A DNA stretch of 64,000 nt from positions 1,922,001-1,986,000 of the forward strand of contig OZ245855.1 in the NCBI GenBank assembly GCA_965229095.1. Reading direction: 5' to 3'. Made by a program: the position numbers and the translations under genes. The DNA is from Taibaiella sp965229095. GTDB lineage: Bacteria; Bacteroidota; Bacteroidia; Chitinophagales; Chitinophagaceae. The notes beneath the pieces were generated by a model, which saw nothing but the letters and a program-made list of their open reading frames with translations, ran no database searches and was not told the DNA's origin. Within the stretch, counting starts at the first letter, position 1, and every line of letters begins with the position of its first letter. Of the stretch, positions 1-7,782 are shown piece after piece.

Positions 1-214
1 TTTTAAAAATTATATTGAATGGCAGGCCTTTGGCGTTTGCAGTGCTATCGGCGATAAACTGGGTATCGCCACATCCCGTATCCGGCTCTGGTTTATTTAT
101 ATCTCTTTTCTTACCCTAGGCTCCCCGCTTATCATATATATGATCCTGGCTTTCTGGATGAATATCCGGAATTATATATGGCTCAACAGGCGTAACCCTT
201 TGCGCTGGCGGTAA
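1..214 (+). CDS. PspC domain protein, C-terminal end (partial)
   Basis: This open frame enters from the left edge and stops at TAA 212-214, leaving 70 residues. The visible part has the PspC hallmark order: a W-x-A-F-G-V-C-S start, a 'GDKLGIATSRIRL' segment, then one hydrophobic helix (about residues 32-52) and a short basic tail. PspC-domain proteins are small inner-membrane proteins linked to phage-shock or envelope-stress responses; in Bacteroidota they are often paired with a PadR-type regulator, which would lie outside the window. The 5' end is missing, so full domain content is unknown. Confidence 0.75.
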   Translation, partial: FKNYIEWQAFGVCSAIGDKLGIATSRIRLWFIYISFLTLGSPLIIYMILAFWMNIRNYIWLNRRNPLRWR

Positions 215-296
215 CCTCTTGTGGGTATATGTGCGGGCGCATGCGCCTGCTCCTGCCGTGGATTCTTTTCTTAGTACACAACTTAATTTTCCGGTC

Positions 297-317
297 ATTG
301 CGGGCCTGACCCGCAAT
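297..317. repeat. REP-like palindrome 1
   Basis: ATTGCGGG and CCCGCAAT form a perfect 8-bp stem around CCTGA. It has the same core as the hairpins at 930-958 and 1339-1361, so this is a dispersed REP-type element and not a gene-specific signal. Confidence 0.6.
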
Positions 318-382
318 CTGCCCCCTCGTTCCTGCGACACACACCAAGGCGTCCATAATGTACTAAAAACCTATTGAGCGGC

Positions 383-413
383 TTTGTAGGGTAGGAAGCA
401 AATATCAACTTTG
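383..413 (+). promoter_or_regulatory. Candidate promoter of the GG-leader peptide at 450
   Basis: A TTTG at 383-386 (-33 element) is followed after 19 bases by CAACTTTG at 406-413, one mismatch from the Bacteroidota -7 consensus TAnnTTTG. The implied leader is about 30 nt. Confidence 0.4.
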
Positions 414-449
414 TTGGATCAGTTCATCTATAATTAAAACACAATTATT

Positions 450-653
450 ATGAAAAAGACTAAAGTTGTACTGGATCAAAAACTGCTTCTGAGCAAAGTG
501 TCTATTGTACCGCTTACCGTAGCAGAAAAAAATCAGATGATCGGAGGAGCAACTATAACTCCCCATTGCCCTACTGCCAAAACCTGCCCGAACAGCTGTG
601 TTCTTACCTTATGTAATACGCCGGAAACTACTGCATGTCCCCCAACTAACTAA
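450..653 (+). CDS. GG-leader lanthipeptide-like precursor peptide
   Basis: This 67-residue peptide starts with a lysine-rich leader (MKKTKVVLDQKLLLSK) and reaches a Gly-Gly at residues 32-33, after 'EKNQMI'. The remaining 34 residues form a core with five cysteines (40, 46, 50, 55, 63) and many Thr/Ser. That architecture matches Bacteroidota class I lanthipeptide or GG-type natural-product precursors, whose leaders are cut after GG by C39-type peptidase exporters. No LanB/LanC, radical SAM or peptidase ABC gene lies nearby, so any modification enzymes must act in trans. A second peptide with GG at the same position is at 19132-19299. The precursor fold is inferred from the leader pattern only. 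Confidence 0.7.
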   Translation: MKKTKVVLDQKLLLSKVSIVPLTVAEKNQMIGGATITPHCPTAKTCPNSCVLTLCNTPETTACPPTN

Positions 654-725
654 TCCAGCGGCCGGCGTATCCGGAGTATAATTTTGTACCACCATCTTCC
701 AAAACGTCTTCACGTAAATAAATAA

Positions 726-758
726 CACCCCTGCCTTGTGATAGTGCAGGGGTGCTTT
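726..758 (+). terminator. Terminator after the precursor peptide
   Basis: CACCCCTGC (726-734) pairs with GCAGGGGTG (746-754) and is followed by CTTTT. Confidence 0.6.
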
Positions 759-929
759 TGTCTTATTGCATATCCGGCATATTTCCAGAGCCTGGCCCCA
801 AGCATGCGCTGCAATGCGTCTCCTGAAGTTCCCGTTATACCAATATACAGTGTAGTTCGGTATTTATTGGCCATAATGCTGGATACAGTAACCATCCATA
901 CTTTATATCCTTTTGTGTTTTTCTGCGGG

Positions 930-958
930 AAAGATTGCGGGTCAAGCCCGCAATCTTT
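930..958. repeat. REP-like palindrome 2
   Basis: AAAGATTGCGGG and CCCGCAATCTTT form a perfect 12-bp stem around TCAAG. It shares the GATTGCGGG core with the palindrome at 297. Confidence 0.65.
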
Positions 959-1338
959 GACCTACTAGCTCAATAAAGTTAGGCTCATGCCACAGATTAA
1001 CCAATGATGTGTATAGGCAAACAATTGATGGCTCGAGAGAACGCGATCCACTGCATTATAAACACAGGTTGCGATCAGGAAACAGACAACTACCTGTCAA
1101 TAACCTTAAATCGTGGTCATACTGAGGTCTCCGAAGGAACCGAAGTATCCCGATCGCTTAGCAATAAAGCACCTGAGATCCCTCATTCCACATGCTACGC
1201 AAGCTACATTCGGGATGACCAGCAGGAATGCTTTGCCGTAATTCTAATCTCACCAACCAAGGCAATACATCAAAACAAAAGCTTTAGAAACAATCTGGCT
1301 GTCAGTGAAAAACATCAACAGCGGCACTGTTTCCCTGC

Positions 1339-1361
1339 CATTGCGGATCAGGCCTGCAATG
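1339..1361. repeat. REP-like palindrome 3 (degenerate)
   Basis: CATTGC and GCAATG flank an imperfect centre. The core resembles the two upstream REP hairpins but with mismatches. Confidence 0.4.
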
Positions 1362-1426
1362 CTACTCCGTCAGGGATTCAGCGGCTCTTTTGTAATTTCT
1401 TCTAATACTACGGTGTCCTTGGCAGC

Positions 1427-1930
1427 TCAATCCCACTCGTATTCATCCTCGACGCGCTTCTTCAACCGTTGAATGAGGTTAAAGGTAGCGGGGCAACGGT
1501 GAACGTTCTGGATAAAGGTATCGTTGTACAGATCGAATGGACGTTTGTAGTGATGGGGGAATTCGGCGCAATCCCTCGGCCGTACTTCGTAGATACTGCA
1601 TTTATCATCTACCAGGAATTGGCAAGGCTGTACTTTATTGACGATGCTGCCACTGTCTTCTTCCTTAAGCAGCCATTTGTCAAAAAAAGCTTTGGGCGTC
1701 ATCCTGAAATGCGTGGCAATACGCTTGATGTCGGATTTGGTAAATACGGGGGTCATGGTTTTGCAGCAATTGGCACAGGTAGTGCAATCCGTTTCCTTCC
1801 ATACCTGGGCATCTTCTTCCGTAATGATCCTGGAAAAGCCTTTCGGCACTGTTTCGTCCAGCTTTTTCAGAAAGCCCTCCAGTTCGCCTCTTTTGCGGGC
1901 CGCTTTGCGTTTAAATTTTTGAAGATCCAT
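1427..1930 (-). CDS. YkgJ-family cysteine cluster protein
   Basis: The 167-residue product carries the CxxCxxCC cluster (C49, C52, C55, C56) after a basic helical N-terminus, and further conserved cysteines at C103, C111 and C121 in the 'PCQFL..KCSIYEVRPRDCAEFP' region. This is the hallmark of the YkgJ/UPF0153 family, predicted to bind zinc or an iron-sulfur centre. No enzymatic role is established for the family. It is probably cytosolic, as no signal peptide is seen. The SDR gene starts upstream on the same strand with a 45-base gap, so the two may be co-transcribed. Confidence 0.85.
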   Translation of the reverse strand: MDLQKFKRKAARKRGELEGFLKKLDETVPKGFSRIITEEDAQVWKETDCTTCANCCKTMTPVFTKSDIKRIATHFRMTPKAFFDKWLLKEEDSGSIVNKVQPCQFLVDDKCSIYEVRPRDCAEFPHHYKRPFDLYNDTFIQNVHRCPATFNLIQRLKKRVEDEYEWD

Positions 1931-1975
1931 ATGTATGCAGCACCGGGGCTGTAGGACAATGATACTAAATTGGCT

Positions 1976-2794
1976 TTACTTTTTCAAAGGGCTTCCGGGT
2001 TCTTTGGCAAAATGATTGAACACCATTTTATCCATCCAGCCGGGGAACAGCTTATTGATCCATACGGTGGCCTTTCCCTGTCCGGTCATGACCACGGTAC
2101 GTTTTCTTTTTTCGATCCCTTTCCAGATAATGGCAGCACAGGTTTCGGCACTCATCAACTGGTTTTCCTTCAAGGGTGTTTCCTGCTGGGCGCTGCCATT
2201 AGCCCCCAGGGCTACGTTGCGGATATTGGAAGCCGTAAAACCGGGAGAAGCCCACATTACATTTACCCCACTGTACAATAGCTCGGTACGCAGGGCCTCC
2301 AGGAAACCCTGCATGGCAAATTTGGAAGAAGAATAGCCTGTACGGCCGGGCAATCCCCTGTATCCTGCGATGGAAGAGATACCAGCTATCGTACCTTTTG
2401 CCTGCTGCAGATAAGGCAAGGCATACTTGGTGGTATATACCGTACCCCAGAAATTTACATCCATCAACTCTTTCAGGACTTTAAGGTCCAGATCGGCAAA
2501 GAGGGCGCGCATGCTCATTCCCGCGTTGTTGATCAGGATATCGATGCCTCCCCAACGTTGCACAATACCTTCTACAAACCGGCGGCAATCTGCTTCAAGC
2601 GATACATCGGCCTGCAGCAGCAACAGTTGTTGGCTGCTTGCCGCTTCGGGGAAAGAAGCCTCGAGCCGGGCAAGGTTACGCGCACAGGTGGCTACTTTGG
2701 CGCCTGCTGCCAGGGCTGCATCGGCCAGCGCTTTACCGATACCGGAAGAAGCCCCGGTAATGGCTACCACCTTATCTTTCAGGAATAAATTCAT
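1976..2794 (-). CDS. SDR family oxidoreductase
   Basis: Classical short-chain dehydrogenase of 272 residues from the chosen ATG. The NAD(P)-binding TGASSGIG motif lies at residues 13-20, the NNAG motif follows in mid-domain, and the catalytic Ser plus YSSSK (Tyr-x3-Lys) are present. An in-frame upstream ATG at 2848 would add 18 residues (MCKNNMHF...) not typical of the family. A -7 box at 2802-2809 argues for the downstream start. The C-terminus ('NKLFPGWMDKMV') resembles the DltE/YqjQ-like SDR group. The substrate cannot be told from sequence. It diverges from purE. Confidence 0.88.
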   Translation of the reverse strand: MNLFLKDKVVAITGASSGIGKALADAALAAGAKVATCARNLARLEASFPEAASSQQLLLLQADVSLEADCRRFVEGIVQRWGGIDILINNAGMSMRALFADLDLKVLKELMDVNFWGTVYTTKYALPYLQQAKGTIAGISSIAGYRGLPGRTGYSSSKFAMQGFLEALRTELLYSGVNVMWASPGFTASNIRNVALGANGSAQQETPLKENQLMSAETCAAIIWKGIEKRKRTVVMTGQGKATVWINKLFPGWMDKMVFNHFAKEPGSPLKK

Positions 2795-2801
2795 ATTCCT
2801 G

Positions 2802-2809
2802 CAAAAATA
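2802..2809 (-). promoter_or_regulatory. -7 box of the SDR gene
   Basis: TATTTTTG on the minus strand, matching TAnnTTTG. It ends 7 bases before the chosen ATG (2794), predicting a leaderless or nearly leaderless transcript. No clear -33 TTG was found. Confidence 0.4.
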
Positions 2810-2835
2810 CAGTGCGCACTTTAGGAAATGCATAT

Positions 2836-2843
2836 TATTTTTG
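2836..2843 (+). promoter_or_regulatory. -7 box of purE
   Basis: TATTTTTG followed by C, matching TAnnTTTG. It implies a leader of about 75 nt before the purE ATG. The -33 element is not obvious. Confidence 0.4.
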
Positions 2844-2924
2844 CACAAAATTCCAGGTAGGAGTCACTTGAGGGCAACACCTGTTTTCAACAACCAATGG
2901 CAAATTAAAATTCAATCTATAGTT

Positions 2925-3380
2925 ATGAAAGTAATGATTATCATGGGTTCCAAAACCGACGAAAGCGTAATGCAGGAAAGCCGCAACTGGCTCAACTGGT
3001 TTGGCATCGAAAACGAAATGATCGTAGCTTCTGCGCACCGCAATCCCGACAAGGTTCGTGACCTGATGGTGAATGCCCGCAGCAATGGTTTTGGAGCAGT
3101 GATTGCCGCTGCTGGTATGGCCGCTGCCCTGCCTGGTGTTTGTGCCGCTTATACCTCTTTACCGGTATTGGGTGTTCCCCTGGATGGTGGCCTTCCCGGT
3201 GGTATCGATGCCCTTTATTCTATCGTGCAAATGCCTGCAGGCCTGCCCGTAGGTACCCTGGCCGTAGGTAAAGCCGGCGCCCGTAATGCCGCAGTATTAT
3301 GCGCCCGTATGTTTGCTTTAAGCGACGAAAAAATTGCAGCAAAAGTAGAAGAATTCAAAGCCCAGGAATATAAGATCTAA
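2925..3380 (+). CDS. purE: 5-(carboxyamino)imidazole ribonucleotide mutase (PurE)
   Basis: PurE interconverts N5-CAIR and CAIR in de novo purine synthesis. The 151-residue product has the class I signature: MGSKTD at residues 7-12, SAHRNP at 36-41 with the catalytic His, and the glycine/alanine-rich AGMAAALPGV loop around 63-71. The C-terminal half (VQMPAGLPVGTLA, GARNAAVLCARM) is typical of bacterial PurE. The frame is open far upstream, but the ATG at 2925 is where homology begins. The ATP-dependent partner PurK is not in the window. A strong terminator follows, so the gene is probably monocistronic. Confidence 0.93.
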   Translation: MKVMIIMGSKTDESVMQESRNWLNWFGIENEMIVASAHRNPDKVRDLMVNARSNGFGAVIAAAGMAAALPGVCAAYTSLPVLGVPLDGGLPGGIDALYSIVQMPAGLPVGTLAVGKAGARNAAVLCARMFALSDEKIAAKVEEFKAQEYKI

Positions 3381-3402
3381 CCTGGTAAGCTTGTGTAATA
3401 CG

Positions 3403-3435
3403 GCCGGCATCCCTTCAAAGGATGCCGGCTTTTTT
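3403..3435 (+). terminator. Rho-independent terminator of purE
   Basis: GCCGGCATCC and GGATGCCGGC form a perfect 10-bp stem with a 7-base loop, followed by six T. Confidence 0.9.
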
Positions 3436-3658
3436 GTGTACCCTACCCTCAATGATACAGGTATACACTAGGCGCAGCCGAAGGAAGCTTGTACCCCTGC
3501 TCAGCCTTCCTGTTCCATCTACAAAACATAGCGCCCTGCTTTTTCATCGCAACATTTTGCCGGTTGGCAGCATTTGGGACAACGCCTGTTCTTTTATTTC
3601 GAACATTTGCTTCAGACCAAAGAAACGGCCTCATTTTTTCTTCATTAAATAAACAGTA

Positions 3659-4693
3659 ATGCTTTTCACAAAGACCGCTACGCTTCGTGCTCCTCTTCCC
3701 CTGTTGTTCCTGACCCTTGCCCTGCCCCTGCTGTTCTCGTCCTGCAGCAAATCCAATAATAATTCGGATGATTACGTAGGCAACTGGTTCAGGAGTTACG
3801 ATTTTGAAGGGGTGGCCCGTACAGAGGCGGTATGTTTTACTATTGGCAATTATGCGTACATCAGTACTGGTTACAAAAAAGAAGATACCCGTTTAAACGA
3901 CTTATGGGTATTTGACCAGGGCACGGGTACCTGGATACAAAAGGCGGATATGCCTGTAGCGGGCCGCAATTCGGCTGTGGCTTTTGCTATCGGCAATAAA
4001 GGCTATGTAGGCACAGGTTATGATGGCAGCAATTACCTAAGGGATTTCTGGGAATATGATGTTGCCACTAACAAATGGACGGAAAAGGCGGAGTTTGGCG
4101 GCATAGGCCGGTACGGCGCCGTAGCCTTTGCTATCAACGGAAAGGGATACATAGGTACAGGCTTTAACGACAACTATCTTAAAGATTTTTGGGAATACGA
4201 TCCCGGCAGCGACCAATGGACCCAAAAGGCAAGCCTGGCGGGCACCAAGCGTATGGATGCCGTGGCTTTCGTGGTAGGTAACAATGCTTATGTGGGCACC
4301 GGGATCAATAACGGCTCTTATCCCGACGACTTCTGGATGTATGATGCGGCTGCCAATAGCTGGACGCAGAAAAGAAGGATCAGCAATATAAGCGATGACG
4401 ACTATGACGACGATTACAACATACAGCGGAGTAATGCCTGCACCTTTACCATCGATGGTGTCGTATATCTCGCTACCGGCGAAAAGAGCGGCGTTACCCA
4501 GCTTACCTGGGCTTACGACCCTGCATCCGATCTATGGACCCAGATGACCAGCTTTGAAGGTACCACCAGGATAGGCGCTATCGGGTTTTCGCTCAACAAC
4601 AGGGGGTATATCACCACCGGCAACAACAGCGGTACGCGTTTCGATGATATGTGGGAATTTAATCCTTACGCTGAACAGGTAGACAATGACTAA
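3659..4693 (+). CDS. Kelch-repeat lipoprotein
   Basis: A 344-residue secreted lipoprotein with a hydrophobic signal ending in the lipobox LFSSC (Cys at about residue 29). The rest is a run of kelch units: repeated blocks of 'G..AY(I/V)GTG....(N/L)DFWEYD....W(T/I)QKA' at roughly 50-residue spacing, enough for a beta-propeller. Kelch propellers bind proteins or glycans, and no catalytic residues are evident. It is the first gene of a four-gene surface operon, and its stop overlaps the start of the DUF4907 gene by 8 bases. A role in surface adhesion or binding is inference. Confidence 0.85.
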   Translation: MLFTKTATLRAPLPLLFLTLALPLLFSSCSKSNNNSDDYVGNWFRSYDFEGVARTEAVCFTIGNYAYISTGYKKEDTRLNDLWVFDQGTGTWIQKADMPVAGRNSAVAFAIGNKGYVGTGYDGSNYLRDFWEYDVATNKWTEKAEFGGIGRYGAVAFAINGKGYIGTGFNDNYLKDFWEYDPGSDQWTQKASLAGTKRMDAVAFVVGNNAYVGTGINNGSYPDDFWMYDAAANSWTQKRRISNISDDDYDDDYNIQRSNACTFTIDGVVYLATGEKSGVTQLTWAYDPASDLWTQMTSFEGTTRIGAIGFSLNNRGYITTGNNSGTRFDDMWEFNPYAEQVDND

Positions 4694-5039
4694 AGCCCCG
4701 TACGGAGTAGCTTTGCTGGCCTTATTACTATCCTCCTGTAATCCCACAGGCAATATAAAGAAAGTGCCTCCCACAGCAACCGCACCCTTGTTCAGGGTAC
4801 AGACCTTTAAGGTACAGGCGGGATGGGGCTATTCCGTTTTTATCGACGACAAAGAATATATACGGCAACGCTTTATCCCCGCTATCGCAGGCGAAACACC
4901 CTTTGCCTCTTCGCAACAGGCTTGGGAAACAGGCAATTATGTAGTGACTAAGCTCAAAAGCAATAGCAACCCTTCACTGAGCAGGAAAGAGCTGCAGCAA
5001 TTGCATATCCTGCCGGACACTTCCCTGCAACGGGATTAA
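4686..5039 (+). CDS. DUF4907 family small lipoprotein
   Basis: This 117-residue product begins with a lipoprotein signal (LLALLLSSC, Cys18). The mature part contains 'GWGYSVFIDDKEYIRQ..IPAI.G...F', characteristic of DUF4907, a Bacteroidota family of unknown function. The gene overlaps the kelch gene by 8 bases, indicating translational coupling, and precedes the DUF4270 gene by 26 bases. The linkage suggests one envelope complex. Confidence 0.75.
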   Translation: MTKAPYGVALLALLLSSCNPTGNIKKVPPTATAPLFRVQTFKVQAGWGYSVFIDDKEYIRQRFIPAIAGETPFASSQQAWETGNYVVTKLKSNSNPSLSRKELQQLHILPDTSLQRD

Positions 5040-5065
5040 TACCTTAACAAAACAGCTTAGCAGTT

Positions 5066-6403
5066 ATGCGTCAGCGTTTCCAGAATACCTGCACAATTTT
5101 ATCGGCAATATTCTTTATTGCTACCGGCTTTACCGCCTGCAACAAGGCCACCGTCAACTTCGGGGAAGAAGCACTGACCGATGACCCGAATATCATTTAT
5201 ATCGACTCCATGACCATCGATATGGCTACTTACCAGACCGATTCGTTTTACACGGCCGGCGATACTATTTTTATGGCAGGGCTGCATATCGATTCGCTGC
5301 TGGGCAGCTATAGCGCCAATGCCTTTGTGCAATTGGGCCTCCCGGCTGCCAATAATCTCAAAGACCGTAACAACTGCATTTTCGATTCCCTGGTATTGAT
5401 CATCCGTTTTTATGGCAGCTATTATGGCGATACCACCGAACCTTTTACCCTTAAAGTACACCAGCTTACAGAACAGATGAAGGAGGAAAGCCAGCTGGGC
5501 TATAACAACAACAAACTGGCCTACAATGCCAGCCCGCTAGGCGTTACAACCTTTTCCCATCCCAGGCCATCAGCGCGGGAACAGTTCTCTGTACCGCTGT
5601 CACAAACGTTGGGGCAACAATTATTCCGCATGCTGAACAAGAATTCGGATACCATCGTGTATGCCGATAAGTTTTACAAATACTTCAACGGGATAGTGCT
5701 TAGCGGCGAGGGAGCCAACAAAAGATCGGTTTACTACTTTGCCAATGCCACTGCCGGAAGCAATGCCATTATGCGTTTGTATTACCGGGAAAATGGCGTT
5801 ACGCCGCAATCTTTATACACCGACTTTCCTATTTCCGCTCCGGGCTTCCAGTTCAACAGTTTTACCTACGATAAGAGCGGTACGGCACTTTCGGTATTTA
5901 TGCCAAAGAAGAACCAGGTAATACCTGCAGCCAGTATGGGCAACAGGGCTTTTCTGCATGGCAACAGCGGTTTGTTCCCTACCCTCAATATCCCCTCACT
6001 ATTTTCCATTAAAGAATTGCACCCGTATGTCAAAGTGGTGAAAGCCGAATTGGAAATAACCCCTCCCGGACTGAATTACGGCACCGGTAATTTTTATCCC
6101 CTCCCGCCTGCTATAGCGCTCTATACCATGAGTACCGACAATAGGATCAGTACGGTTATCTATGATGCCAACGGCACTTCGGTGCAAACAGGCAACCTGC
6201 AGATCGATTACCTCTATCATAAAGACACCCGTTATACCTACGACCTCACCGCTTATATAAACGAGATACTGGATAAAGGAAGAACATCCCAGAAGGCACT
6301 GGCGATGATCCCTATAAGCCGCAGCTATGAGTCCAGGCTTATCCTCGACGCACGGCAACACAATAGTTCCGCAAAACTCAAACTATACGTATTAGGCCTG
6401 TAA
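5066..6403 (+). CDS. DUF4270 family lipoprotein
   Basis: A 445-residue protein with a lipoprotein signal (IFFIATGFTAC, Cys20). It has the DUF4270 pattern of an early 'TYQTDSFYT...LHIDSLLGSYSANAFVQL' block, followed by a long all-beta region with several 'L.I..PG' strands and a C-terminal 'RLILDARQ..SAKLKLYVL'. DUF4270 proteins are restricted to Bacteroidota and are uncharacterised outer-surface lipoproteins. It lies 3 bases before the outer-membrane barrel gene, so the two are almost certainly co-expressed. The DUF assignment is from pattern memory, not from a search. Confidence 0.72.
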   Translation: MRQRFQNTCTILSAIFFIATGFTACNKATVNFGEEALTDDPNIIYIDSMTIDMATYQTDSFYTAGDTIFMAGLHIDSLLGSYSANAFVQLGLPAANNLKDRNNCIFDSLVLIIRFYGSYYGDTTEPFTLKVHQLTEQMKEESQLGYNNNKLAYNASPLGVTTFSHPRPSAREQFSVPLSQTLGQQLFRMLNKNSDTIVYADKFYKYFNGIVLSGEGANKRSVYYFANATAGSNAIMRLYYRENGVTPQSLYTDFPISAPGFQFNSFTYDKSGTALSVFMPKKNQVIPAASMGNRAFLHGNSGLFPTLNIPSLFSIKELHPYVKVVKAELEITPPGLNYGTGNFYPLPPAIALYTMSTDNRISTVIYDANGTSVQTGNLQIDYLYHKDTRYTYDLTAYINEILDKGRTSQKALAMIPISRSYESRLILDARQHNSSAKLKLYVLGL

Positions 6404-6406
6404 TTT

Positions 6407-7669
6407 ATGCTTCCCATGTTGCAACGGTGTTTATTGATCTTGCTTTTATGTTCCGGGACGGCCCGCGGCCTTGCCCAGGACATCACTTCGCCTTACTCAA
6501 TACTGGGCATAGGCGATATCGAAACTAAGGACTATGGCAAGTTCTTTGGCATGGCCAGCACTACCCTGGCCATGCGCAGCGCTTCTTTTATCAACCTCGG
6601 TAATCCTGCATCACTTACGGCTTTGGATGCCCGCATGCTGAATATAGATGTGAACAGCCGCTGGCGTTCCAGCAGTTTCCGGTACCCCATAAACGATTCT
6701 TTTACCTCTTCGTATAACGATGCCGCCATCAGGCGCTTGTCGCTTACCTTCAGACCCGGCGACGGATGGGGGTTTTCCTTTGGTATCAAACCTTACAGCA
6801 CGGTCAATTACCAGATAGAGGAAAAGCTGAACCTCAGCAGCGGCGGCCAGACCAGCATTAATAAAAAAGTATCGGGTAGCGGGGGCATTAACCAGGTCTA
6901 TCTTGCCAACGGTTTCAAGATCGGGAAAAATTTTTCCATGGGGCTTACGGCCTCTTACCTGTTCGGGTCTTTAACCAGGAATACCTTGTATACTTACGAA
7001 AACCTGGGTGTCAATATTGCACGGAATGAGTATGAGGTATTGAAGGGCTTTCAATTACAGGGAGGCATACAATATACCGGGAAAACCGGGGAACACCTTA
7101 GCCATACGATCGGCCTTGTGGTGAGTAATCCCACAAAGCTCAAAGGCAGCCTGGAAACGGAATACACTAATAAAGACACCGTACTCCAATCAGCTTCCAA
7201 AGACAGCAAAGGCTTTAAGCTTCCCCTGCAATTCGGCATAGGCTATGCGCTGGTGATCGACGATATGATCACGATCGCAGCCGATTACCACCGCTCCGAT
7301 TGGGAACAGCGTAAACTCGACTATCCCAATGCTTACCTGCACCAGGCACAACGTTTTTCTTTAGGCTTCCAATATGTATCCCAGAAACAGATGCAGGGGC
7401 AAATGCGGGAGAAAGTGTTCATCCAGGCCGGCGTTGCTTACGACCAGGGTTATATTGCCATAAAGGGGCAGCAGGTCAACGACCTTTCGGCAACGGTAGG
7501 GATCGGCAGCAACCTCAGCCGGCTCATCAACGTGTACCTGGGCCTGGAAGTAGGCAGCAAAGGCAGTACCACTAAAGACCAGATCAGGGAAAGATATACA
7601 CAGATATCGGCCGGCGTTACGTTGAAAGAATTCTGGCACAACACCCGGAAGATGCGCTTGTACAACTAA
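6407..7669 (+). CDS. Outer-membrane beta-barrel protein (FadL/OmpP1-like)
   Basis: A 420-residue protein with a cleavable signal ending in GLAQ. The N-terminus 'TSPYSILGIGD' and following 'A..GMASTTLAMRSASFINLGNPASL' block are the usual opening of Bacteroidota OmpP1/FadL-type barrels. Many alternating hydrophobic strands follow (GWGFSFGIKPYS, GFKIGKNFSMGLTASYLFG, GFQYVSQ). It closes a kelch-DUF4907-DUF4270 operon, so the lipoproteins may dock on this barrel. The transported substrate is unknown. It ends on 'KMRLYN', with no T9SS domain. Confidence 0.72.
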   Translation: MLPMLQRCLLILLLCSGTARGLAQDITSPYSILGIGDIETKDYGKFFGMASTTLAMRSASFINLGNPASLTALDARMLNIDVNSRWRSSSFRYPINDSFTSSYNDAAIRRLSLTFRPGDGWGFSFGIKPYSTVNYQIEEKLNLSSGGQTSINKKVSGSGGINQVYLANGFKIGKNFSMGLTASYLFGSLTRNTLYTYENLGVNIARNEYEVLKGFQLQGGIQYTGKTGEHLSHTIGLVVSNPTKLKGSLETEYTNKDTVLQSASKDSKGFKLPLQFGIGYALVIDDMITIAADYHRSDWEQRKLDYPNAYLHQAQRFSLGFQYVSQKQMQGQMREKVFIQAGVAYDQGYIAIKGQQVNDLSATVGIGSNLSRLINVYLGLEVGSKGSTTKDQIRERYTQISAGVTLKEFWHNTRKMRLYN

Positions 7670-7690
7670 AAGCGAACTATTGTACAAGCG
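7655..7690 (+). terminator. Hairpin at the end of the surface operon
   Basis: CGCTTGTACAA and TTGTACAAGCG form a perfect 11-bp stem that includes the stop codon of the barrel gene in its 14-base loop. There is no long T tract. It could act as a terminator or an mRNA 3'-end stabiliser. Confidence 0.45.
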
Positions 7691-7729
7691 TCCGGCTATA
7701 ACTGTTTTTCATGAGGTAGTGTTTTCTAT

Positions 7730-7751
7730 ACGGATGGTATCTACCATCCGT
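7730..7751. terminator. Convergent-gene hairpin
   Basis: ACGGATGGTA and TACCATCCGT form a 10-bp stem with a tight loop, between convergent genes ending at 7669 and 7783. The T runs are short. Confidence 0.4.
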
Positions 7752-7782
7752 TTCCTGCATTGCCGAAGGCGCGGCCGTATCA

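Larger units (their letters stand above)
661..1426. other. Gene-poor interval with REP hairpins
   Basis: Apart from the terminator at 726-758 and two REP-like hairpins, I see no convincing gene. Open frames on both strands here have no recognisable composition or motif. The 133-codon frame at 1004-1405 crosses a REP palindrome. Confidence 0.5.

Noticed and set aside
1004..1405. 133-codon plus-strand open frame
   Set aside because: It crosses a REP palindrome, has no recognisable domain or leader, and its composition looks non-coding.
2427..2924. Upstream extension of the purE frame
   Set aside because: The extra 166 codons lie opposite the SDR gene and are not PurE-like; homology starts at 2925.
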